NCBI GenBank assembly: GCA_016716625.1
Contig: JADJVJ010000001.1
Span: forward strand, 744,001 to 808,000
DNA length: 64,000 bases
DNA from: Nostocoides sp.
GTDB taxonomy: Bacteria > Actinomycetota > Actinomycetes > Actinomycetales > Dermatophilaceae
Direction of reading: 5' to 3'
Shown: one piece after another, positions 9,626 to 16,742 of the stretch
Numbering within the stretch: position 1 is the stretch's first letter
Layout: each line of letters starts with the position of its first letter
Notes under the pieces: generated by a model
Database searches by the model: none
What the model was told of the DNA's origin: nothing
What the model saw: only the letters and a program-made list of their open reading frames with translations
Made by a program: the position numbers and the translations under genes

Positions 9626-9788
9626 TCGACCTGCTCGGCGTATCGGTCGGCCCTTCCGCTCAGCGGGAACCGCCACCAGAAATAAATGGGTCACGGTAGT
9701 ACCATTGACGCCCCGCAGGCTCTAGCATCACGAACGTCCCACCGATGTGACGCCGGTCTCCCCACCGGCCAGAGCCTATGGAGTACCC

Positions 9789-11396
9789 GTGGCTGATGTG
9801 AAGCTCACCGACGACGAACGCCACCTGGCGGAACTCGGTTACAAGCAGGAGCTGAACCGGACCTGGTCCGGTTTCTCCAACTTTGCGATTTCCTTCTCGA
9901 TCATCTCGATCCTCGCTGGCTGTTTCACCACCTTCGGCCAGGCGTGGAACAACGGCGGTCCCATCGCCATCTCCTGGGGCTGGCCGATCATCTCGGCTTT
10001 CATCCTCATCATCGGACTCTGTATGTCCGAGCTCGTCTCGGCATACCCGACCTCGGGTGGCATCTACTGGTGGGCCAGCAAGCTCGGCGGCGCCAAGGCC
10101 GGTTACTACACCGGCTGGCTCAACCTCATCGGCCTCCTCGCGGTCGACGCCTCGGTGGCCTACGGCTGCGCGACGTTCTTCGACCTGACGTTCTCGACGT
10201 TCAGCGAGTCCTGGGCCGCGGGGTACAGCCTGACCCGGGTCTTCATCATGTTCCTGGTCATCCTGGTTCTCGTCGCGCTGGTCAACATCTTCTCGAGCCG
10301 ACTGCTGGCCGTCATCAACAACGTCTCGGTGTGGTGGCACGTGGCCGGCGCGGCCATCATCATCCTCATCCTCATCTTCCTGCCGAAGTCGCACATGAGC
10401 GTCTCGGACGTCTTCTCCATGCGGGTCAACAACTCCGGTGGGCTCGCGGACGGCAGCACCGAGGGCATCGGGTTCTGGTTCTATGTCCTGCCGCTCGGGT
10501 TCCTCCTCACCCAGTACACGATCACCGGGTATGACGCCTCGGCTCACCTGGCGGAGGAGACCCAGGGCGCCGCGCACGGGGCCGCTCGGGGCATCTGGCA
10601 GTCGATCTTCTACTCCGCCATCGGCGGCTGGATCCTCCTGCTGGCCTTCCTTTTCGCGGTCCAGGACCCAGCGGAGATCACCGCCAAGGGTGGTGGCGTC
10701 TGGAACATCTTCAACCAGGCACTCTCCCCGACCTGGGCGGGCACGGTTCTGCTCATCGCTTCCATCGGCCAGTTCTTCTGCACGACGGCCTGTATGACGT
10801 CCACCTCGCGGATGCTCTTCGCCTTCAGCCGGGACGGTGCCGTGCCCGGGGCGAGCATGTGGGCGCGCCTGAACGCCAACAAGGTGCCGGTCAATGCCGT
10901 GCTCGTCTCGACGGTGGTCGCCGCGATCATCACCCTCCCGGCCCTCGTCGAGGTCGACATCGCCGGGGCGCCGGTCCCGGTCGCGTTCTACGCGGTGGTC
11001 TCGGTCGCCGTCATCGGTCTCTACCTCGCCTTCGCCATCCCGATCTATCTGCGCTGGAAGGCCGGCGACTCCTTCAAGCAGGGGTCGTGGAACCTCGGGA
11101 ACAAGTGGAAGTGGATGGCCCCGATCGCGGTCGCCGAGATCGCCATCATCTCGGTCTACTTCATCCTTCCGTTCACCCCGGGCGCCCAGCCGTGGAACGA
11201 GGCGTTCGAGTGGAAGTACGTGAACTACGCCCCGATCCTCACTGGCGGCACCCTGCTGGCCCTGTGGATCGGTTGGCACCTCTCGGCGAAGAAGTGGTTC
11301 ACCGGGCCCAAGACGACCATCGACCTGCCTGAGGGCGTCTCCGCGGCCGATGAGATCGCCTTCGAGCGCGAGCACGGTCCCGGCTCCCACCTCTAA
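9789..11396 (+). CDS. APC-superfamily permease, ACT (amino acid/choline) type
   Basis: A 535-aa integral membrane transporter with about 12 hydrophobic segments. The N-terminal signature ELNRTWSGFSNFAISFSIIS and SAYPTSGGIYWWASKLGG place it in the ACT branch of the APC superfamily (GABA, choline and ethanolamine-type permeases), which usually work by proton or sodium symport. The GTG start at 9789 follows a GGAG ribosome site by five bases; longer starts are possible. It is the first gene of an operon with a choline-kinase-like protein and a dimethylglycine-type oxidoreductase. The substrate is therefore probably a methylated amine or amino alcohol, which is inference. Confidence 0.88.
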   Translation: MADVKLTDDERHLAELGYKQELNRTWSGFSNFAISFSIISILAGCFTTFGQAWNNGGPIAISWGWPIISAFILIIGLCMSELVSAYPTSGGIYWWASKLGGAKAGYYTGWLNLIGLLAVDASVAYGCATFFDLTFSTFSESWAAGYSLTRVFIMFLVILVLVALVNIFSSRLLAVINNVSVWWHVAGAAIIILILIFLPKSHMSVSDVFSMRVNNSGGLADGSTEGIGFWFYVLPLGFLLTQYTITGYDASAHLAEETQGAAHGAARGIWQSIFYSAIGGWILLLAFLFAVQDPAEITAKGGGVWNIFNQALSPTWAGTVLLIASIGQFFCTTACMTSTSRMLFAFSRDGAVPGASMWARLNANKVPVNAVLVSTVVAAIITLPALVEVDIAGAPVPVAFYAVVSVAVIGLYLAFAIPIYLRWKAGDSFKQGSWNLGNKWKWMAPIAVAEIAIISVYFILPFTPGAQPWNEAFEWKYVNYAPILTGGTLLALWIGWHLSAKKWFTGPKTTIDLPEGVSAADEIAFEREHGPGSHL

Positions 11397-11402
11397 GGGG
11401 CC

Positions 11403-12293
11403 ATGGAGCTCTTCGACCGGATCTCGGTTCTCGCCGGGCAGGTGCGTGAGGTGACGCACCTGCCCGGCGGGCTCACCAATCGCAACTACCGAGTACGCAC
11501 CGCCTCGGGCCTGGATGTCGTGGTACGGCATTCCTCGCCGGAGACCGGCCTGCTCGGCGTGGACCGGGACGCCGAACATCTCAACTCCCGGGCGGCGGCT
11601 CAGGCCGGCGTCGGCGCCCCCGTCATCGACTATGTGCCGGACGCCAACGTCCTGGTTGTCCAGTTCCTCCCGGGCCGCACCTACGGGGACGGTGATGTCG
11701 CTGAAAACCTCCCGCGGATCGGGCAGGCCCTCCGCCGGCTGCACGCAGGGCCTTCCTTCGTCGGACGCTTCGACATGGTCGCCCTGCAGCGGCGCTACCG
11801 GGACATCGTCACCGACCGTGGGTTCGACCTCCCCACCGGGTATGCCGGCTACGCTCCGCACGCTGCTCGGATGGCCGCCGCTCTCGCCGCCCACCCCGAA
11901 CCGCTCGTGCCCTGCCACAATGATCTGCTTGCCGCGAACTTCCTCGACGACGGCGGACCGATCCGGATCATCGACTACGAGTACTCCGGGATGAACGAAC
12001 CGAGCTTCGAGGTCGGCAATCTCATCGCCGAGGCCCGGCTGGGTCGGGACGCACTGGCGGAACTCTGCGCGGCCTACTACGGCAGCGATGACGCGGCCCT
12101 CGTTGCCCGGGCCGAGCTCTGGGGAACGATGGCCCGCTACGGGTGGACGCTGTGGGGGATGATCCAGCACGCGACGAGCAGCCTGGACTTCGACTTCTGG
12201 GAGTGGGCGATGGTGAAATACGACGCCGCCCGCCAGGTGTTCGATGACACCGAGCGGTTCGAGGGACTCTGCGCCCAGGTGGCCGGTCGATGA
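11403..12293 (+). CDS. Choline/ethanolamine-kinase-like phosphotransferase
   Basis: A 296-aa cytoplasmic protein of the APH/choline kinase superfamily. The N-terminal GGLTNRNYRV matches the choline kinase nucleotide loop. The catalytic Brenner motif is CHNDLLAANFL (about residues 179-189), and the metal motif IDYEYSGMNEPSFEVGN is close to the choline kinase signature IDFEYxxxNxxxFDIxN rather than to antibiotic kinases. It probably phosphorylates choline, ethanolamine or a related amino alcohol with ATP. It lies six bases after the permease gene and overlaps the next gene by ATGA, so the three are translated together. Confidence 0.85.
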   Translation: MELFDRISVLAGQVREVTHLPGGLTNRNYRVRTASGLDVVVRHSSPETGLLGVDRDAEHLNSRAAAQAGVGAPVIDYVPDANVLVVQFLPGRTYGDGDVAENLPRIGQALRRLHAGPSFVGRFDMVALQRRYRDIVTDRGFDLPTGYAGYAPHAARMAAALAAHPEPLVPCHNDLLAANFLDDGGPIRIIDYEYSGMNEPSFEVGNLIAEARLGRDALAELCAAYYGSDDAALVARAELWGTMARYGWTLWGMIQHATSSLDFDFWEWAMVKYDAARQVFDDTERFEGLCAQVAGR

Positions 12294-14743
12294 CGCTGCC
12301 CTCGCGTGCCCGCATCGTCATCATCGGGGGCGGGGTCATCGGCGCCTCCACGGCATACCATCTGGCGCACCTGGGGGAGCGCGATGTCGTCCTCCTCGAA
12401 CAAGGCACCCTGTCCTGCGGAACCACCTGGCACGCTGCCGGGCTCGTCGGCCCCTTGCGGGCCAGCGAAAGCGGCACCCGACTCGTGCAGTACTCGGCCG
12501 AGCTGTATGCCCGGCTCGAGGCCGAGACCTCCCTGGCCACCGGTTACAAGCCGGTGGGTGGGGTCATCGTCGCCCGGACACCGGAGCGGATGACGGCGCT
12601 GCGCCGGACCGCCGCCAACGCGGCCGCCTATGACCTGCCGTGTGAGCTGCTCACCCCCGATGAGGTCGCGCAGCGGGCGCCCCTGTTCCGGGTCGACGAT
12701 CTTCAGGGTGGGATCTGGCTGCCCGGCGACGGCACGGTGAACCCGACCGACCTCACCCAGTCCCTCGCCAAGGGTGCCCGGCTGCAGGGGGTTCGGGTCC
12801 TCGAGCGCACCCGGGTCACCGGGATCGACGCCGCGCTGAGCACCGACGGGCGAGGCCGCCGGGTCACCGCGGTCCACACCGACGCCGGCACCATCGAGGC
12901 CGAGATCGTCGTCAACTGCGCGGGGCAGTGGGCCAAGGCCGTCGGCGCCATGGTGGGGGTGGGCGTGCCGCTGCACTCTGCCGAACACTTCTATGTGGTC
13001 ACCGAGCCCATGGCCGTCGTCGGGCGGGACCTGCCGGTGCTGCGCGACCCGGACGGCTGGACCTACTTCAAAGAGGAGGTCGGCGGGCTCGTCGTCGGCG
13101 GCTTCGAGCCCGAAGCCAAGCCGTGGGTGTCCCCGGAGGCGATCCCGCACCCGTTCGAGTTCCAGCTACTCGAGGAGGACTGGGAGCATTTCTCCGTCCT
13201 CATGGAGTCCGCCGTGCACCGCATTCCGGCACTGGCGGAGGTCGGGATCCGCAGGTTCTACAACGGTCCCGAGTCCTTCACCCCGGACAACCAGTTCATC
13301 ATGGGGGAGTCGGTCGAGGTTGCCGGCTTCTTCGTCGGCGCCGGTTTCAACTCCGTCGGTATCGCCTCGGCCGGCGGGGCCGGTCGGGCGCTGGCCGAAT
13401 GGATCCACACCGGTGAGCCGCAGTGCGACCTCTCGGCCGTCGACATCCGCAGGTTCGCGCCCTTCCAGTCGAGCACGCCCTGGCTGCGCGCGCGGGTCAG
13501 CGAGGTCCTGGGGTTGCACTACGCGATCCCGTGGCCGAACCGGGAGCTGGAGAGCGCACGCCCGTTCCGGTGCTCCCCGGTGCACGACCGGCTCCACGCC
13601 GCCGGGGCGTGGTTCGGCTCCAAGATGGGTTGGGAGCGGCCCAACTACTTTGCGCCACAAGAGCTCCCACGAAGTGCCCGGGCGGCGGAGTACGGCTGGG
13701 GCCGGGGCAACTGGCACGACTGGGTGGTCGCCGAGCAGCGGGCCACTCGGGAGCAGGTGGCCCTCTTTGACCAGACCTCATTCGGCAAACTGCGCATCCA
13801 CGGCCCGGATGCCCTGGCCTTGCTGCAGTGGTGCTGCACCGCTGATGTCGACACCGCCGTCGGGGTCGCCACCTACACCGGCATGCTCAACCGGCGCGCC
13901 GGGTACGAGGCCGATGTCACCGTCACCCGGGTTGCCCCGGAGGAGTGGCTGCTCATCACCTCGGCGGGCTCGCCGGTCCGGGACGCGGATTGGCTGCGCC
14001 GCTCGCTGCGACCGCAGTGGCGGGTCGCCATCGAGGACCTCACGACGGCATACGCGGTCTTCGGACTCATGGGCCCCCGCTCTCGCGAGGTGCTGCGGGC
14101 TGTCACCGCGGCAGACCTCACCGACGCAGCGTTCCCCTTCGGGACCTCCCAGGCTCTTGACCTCGGCGTTGCCCGGGCCCGGGCGACCCGGATGACCTAC
14201 GTCGGGGAACTCGGCTGGGAGCTCCTCGTGCCGACCGAACTGGCGGGCGGGGTCTGGGATCTGCTCACCGAGGCGGGGGAGCCGCATGGGCTGCGACTGG
14301 CGGGCTACACCGCGATGAACGCGCTGCGTCTGGAGAAGGGCTACCGCGCCTGGGGCGCCGAGCTCGGACCCGAACGCAACCCGCTGGAGGCGGGGCTGCT
14401 CTTCACCTGCAAGCTCGCCTCCGCCATTGACTTCTCGGGCCGCGCAGCGCTCGAGGCGGCGCGCACTCAGGGGCCGTCGCGGCGGTTGGTCTCCGTCGTC
14501 GCCGAGGACCCCGATGCGGTTCTGTGGGGCGGCGAACTTCTCGTGCGGGACGGGGAGCCCGTGGGCCAGGTGACAAGCGCAGCCTTCGGCGCCGCCGTGG
14601 GCTCCAGCGTGGGTTTGGCCTATGTGTGGAACAAGGACGGCTCACCCGTCGCGCTCGAGGTCACCGAGCGCAACGGGTATGCCGTCGACGTCGCCGGCGA
14701 CGAGTGCCCTGTCCGGGTCAGCCGCAGGGCTCCCCTGCGGTGA
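12290..14743 (+). CDS. FAD-dependent dimethylglycine/sarcosine dehydrogenase-like protein with GcvT domain
   Basis: An 817-aa two-part enzyme. The N-terminal half is a DAO-type flavoprotein (dinucleotide motif GGGVIGASTAYHL) with SCGTTWHAAGLVG, the motif whose His binds FAD covalently in dimethylglycine and sarcosine dehydrogenases. From about residue 430 come the FAO_M and GcvT folate-binding domains, which capture the released one-carbon unit as methylene-tetrahydrofolate. The family demethylates N-methylated glycines. Coupling to an ACT permease and a choline kinase homologue points to use of a methylated amine; the exact substrate is not visible. A strong hairpin spans its stop codon. Confidence 0.88.
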   Translation: MTLPSRARIVIIGGGVIGASTAYHLAHLGERDVVLLEQGTLSCGTTWHAAGLVGPLRASESGTRLVQYSAELYARLEAETSLATGYKPVGGVIVARTPERMTALRRTAANAAAYDLPCELLTPDEVAQRAPLFRVDDLQGGIWLPGDGTVNPTDLTQSLAKGARLQGVRVLERTRVTGIDAALSTDGRGRRVTAVHTDAGTIEAEIVVNCAGQWAKAVGAMVGVGVPLHSAEHFYVVTEPMAVVGRDLPVLRDPDGWTYFKEEVGGLVVGGFEPEAKPWVSPEAIPHPFEFQLLEEDWEHFSVLMESAVHRIPALAEVGIRRFYNGPESFTPDNQFIMGESVEVAGFFVGAGFNSVGIASAGGAGRALAEWIHTGEPQCDLSAVDIRRFAPFQSSTPWLRARVSEVLGLHYAIPWPNRELESARPFRCSPVHDRLHAAGAWFGSKMGWERPNYFAPQELPRSARAAEYGWGRGNWHDWVVAEQRATREQVALFDQTSFGKLRIHGPDALALLQWCCTADVDTAVGVATYTGMLNRRAGYEADVTVTRVAPEEWLLITSAGSPVRDADWLRRSLRPQWRVAIEDLTTAYAVFGLMGPRSREVLRAVTAADLTDAAFPFGTSQALDLGVARARATRMTYVGELGWELLVPTELAGGVWDLLTEAGEPHGLRLAGYTAMNALRLEKGYRAWGAELGPERNPLEAGLLFTCKLASAIDFSGRAALEAARTQGPSRRLVSVVAEDPDAVLWGGELLVRDGEPVGQVTSAAFGAAVGSSVGLAYVWNKDGSPVALEVTERNGYAVDVAGDECPVRVSRRAPLR

Positions 14744-14756
14744 GGGAGCCCTGCGG
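14722..14756. terminator. 13-bp hairpin across a stop codon, between convergent genes
   Basis: Arms 14722-14734 and 14744-14756 (CCGCAGGGCTCCC and its exact complement) enclose a nine-base loop holding the TGA of the upstream gene. It sits between convergent genes and has no U-tract on either side, so it may be a bidirectional terminator or an mRNA 3' end stabiliser. Confidence 0.65.
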
Positions 14757-14767
14757 AGCGAACGGAC

Positions 14768-15271
14768 CTACTTCGTGAGCTCTTCGAGGCAGAGAACGTA
14801 GCCGTTACTCCGACCCTCCCAGACGCCGTAGTCGGCGGTCGGGTAGGCCTGGCAGGTGGTGCCCTCGGTGTCGGCCTTGAATGTGCTCTCGCTGACGTTC
14901 TTGACGACCCCGACCACCTTGAAGTTGGCGCCGGCGTCGGTGCAGGCGATCTCGCTCAGGTCGCTGACCGCGTCACCAGCGCCGAGCTCGACCTTGACAC
15001 AGGAACCGACCTCGGGTGCGGAGGCTCCCATGCCGCGCCACACAAAGAAGGCCACCGCGATGAGCAGCGGAACGGCAATGAGCTTGAGGATGCGCAGGAT
15101 GGGGCTGGGTGCCTTGGCGGAGGCTGCGGGGGCCTCCCACGGCTTGACACCCTGGGGGACGGCCTCGGGTGCGGACTGCGCGGCCGTGCCGGGGACCGGG
15201 GGCTGCGGAGGCACTGGCTCGACGGGCGGCTGAGTGCCGTCGGTGCCGGGGCCGTCGGGCGTGGTGGACAT
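14768..15271 (-). CDS. LppU/SCO3897-like single-pass membrane protein
   Basis: A 167-aa protein. The first ~75 residues are Pro/Gln/Ala-rich and disordered, one membrane helix follows (LRILKLIAVPLLIAVAFFVW), and then an extracytoplasmic domain with four Cys (GSCVKVE, EIACTDA, TTCQAY, VLCLEE) that probably form two disulfides. This architecture resembles actinobacterial LppU-type proteins of unknown function. The start ATG at 15271 is chosen because GGAGG lies eight bases upstream; the frame extends further but has no better start. Its promoter region faces the tmRNA gene. Confidence 0.7.
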   Translation of the reverse strand: MSTTPDGPGTDGTQPPVEPVPPQPPVPGTAAQSAPEAVPQGVKPWEAPAASAKAPSPILRILKLIAVPLLIAVAFFVWRGMGASAPEVGSCVKVELGAGDAVSDLSEIACTDAGANFKVVGVVKNVSESTFKADTEGTTCQAYPTADYGVWEGRSNGYVLCLEELTK

Positions 15272-15441
15272 AGCTTTCCCCTCCATGGGTGGCGGCGGTC
15301 GCTCCGAACGAGTGGACCGCGCTCGATCGTAGGGCATCACCCGGACTATCGCGTGGACCGAGCCCCCATCCGCACGGCATACTGGAGGGCCCGGTGGCGT
15401 TGCCTCTCGGGACAACTGAACAGCGTGGGAGTGCCCCTCAT

Positions 15442-15808
15442 GGGGGTGATCGGTTTCGACATTGGTCGGCTTGCCAGGAGAAGCGGGTCGAGAACGCACG
15501 GTCAACTCGTTAATGTCCCGTGCACACCAATAGGTGCCAATTCCAAGCGCACCGACTTCGCCCTCGCCGCCTGAGCGAGCCCGAAGTCCGTTGGCCTATG
15601 CATGATCTCGGCATAGTTACCAGCGTCATCTAGAGATCTTGCTGCGCGTCGGTGTCGGGACGGCGCGCGGGACTCTTTCTCGACTGGGCCTGTCAGCGAA
15701 CGTGTGCGCTCGCGCGCTGGGGCCGAGAAAATCCTTACGCGTACTGCACCCGGAGAAGTCCTGGTCTTCCGTCAGTGGACGCGGGTTCGATTCCCGCCAC
15801 CTCCACCA
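15442..15808 (+). ncRNA. ssrA: tmRNA (10Sa RNA)
   Basis: Transfer-messenger RNA that frees stalled ribosomes together with SmpB. The 5' end GGGGGTG (15442-15448) pairs with CACCTCC (15798-15804), giving a tRNA-Ala-like acceptor, followed by encoded ACCA. The T-arm is GCGGG-TTCGATT-CCCGC (15781-15797). The tag frame runs 15536-15574 and reads ANSKRTDFALAA then TGA, with the usual hydrophobic LAA degron. The tag resembles those of other Micrococcales. Length is 367 nt including ACCA. Confidence 0.95.
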
Positions 15809-15842
15809 CACGGCACTCCCACGCTGGCTCATACTTGCCCCT

Positions 15843-16742
15843 ATGCCCCGCGCCGCGTCCCGCCCCGATCCGGTCGCCGACGACGGCCTGCCGATGGGAT
15901 GGGACCCCGCAGACCTGCCTCAGTCCGACGCGGAGCCGGTTGACGAGGAGCGCATCGGCAGCCGGGACCTCGCCGAGTGGCGAAGTCGTCCGGGCAAGGT
16001 GCTCGCCAACGCCACGACAAAGGCCGCCGACGCCCTTGCCGGCCTGCCGCCCTCCCGGGTGTCCCTCCTCGTGCTCACGCTGACCGCCTCCATCGGCGCC
16101 TTCCTGATAGTCCTGCTCGCGGCCGGGGCTGGGGAGGTCTACGAGGACGTCGCGCACGCCGACGGCGTGGCCGGTTTCGACCGCCCGGTGCTCGATGCCG
16201 CTGTCGCGATGCGGACCCCGGACCTGGACAGCTGGGTGACGAGGTTCACTGACCTCGGCGGACCCGTCCTCATGCCGTTCATCGCCATCACCATGACCGC
16301 GTATGCCGTGTGGCGTTGGCGTTCGCGCACCCCGATCATCCTCGTCGTGCTGACCGTCGCGGGGGCGCTCGCCACGACCATCCTCGGCAAGGACGTCGTC
16401 GGCCGTGCCCGCCCTCCCCGCGAACTGGCGGTCCCGCCCTACGAGGTCTCCGCGTCCTTCCCTTCGGGGCACACGCTCAACGCGACCGCCATCCTCGGCA
16501 TCACGGCATACCTGCTCCTGGTGACCTTCACTCGAACCTGGACCCGGGTGGCTGCTCTGGGGAGCGCGCTGTCCTTCGTCCTGGCCATGGGGCTGTCCCG
16601 AGTCTTCCTCGGGCACCACTGGCTCACGGACGTCGTCGCGGGCTGGCTCCTGGGCCTCTTTTGGGTAATCGTCGTCGTGACCGGTCACCGGTTGAAGGTC
16701 ACCCTCGACCGCAGCAGCCGCCGAGAGGATCAGGTCGACTGA
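15843..16742 (+). CDS. PAP2-family membrane phosphatase
   Basis: A 299-aa membrane protein of the type 2 phosphatidic acid phosphatase superfamily. After an ~80-residue acidic cytoplasmic N-terminus there are about five to six hydrophobic helices. All three phosphatase motifs are present: KDVVGRARPP, SFPSGHTLNAT and SRVFLGHHWLTDVVAG, so the catalytic His residues are intact. Likely substrates are phosphatidate or undecaprenyl pyrophosphate at the outer face of the membrane; sequence alone does not decide. Its stop TGA directly abuts the stop of the convergent pyruvate phosphate dikinase gene, with no spacer. Confidence 0.88.
   Translation: MPRAASRPDPVADDGLPMGWDPADLPQSDAEPVDEERIGSRDLAEWRSRPGKVLANATTKAADALAGLPPSRVSLLVLTLTASIGAFLIVLLAAGAGEVYEDVAHADGVAGFDRPVLDAAVAMRTPDLDSWVTRFTDLGGPVLMPFIAITMTAYAVWRWRSRTPIILVVLTVAGALATTILGKDVVGRARPPRELAVPPYEVSASFPSGHTLNATAILGITAYLLLVTFTRTWTRVAALGSALSFVLAMGLSRVFLGHHWLTDVVAGWLLGLFWVIVVVTGHRLKVTLDRSSRREDQVD

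Noticed and set aside
9660..12170. 836-residue open frame on the minus strand
   Set aside because: It is antisense to the permease and kinase genes, whose motifs are clear on the other strand. Long open frames are common on the opposite strand of 70% GC genes.
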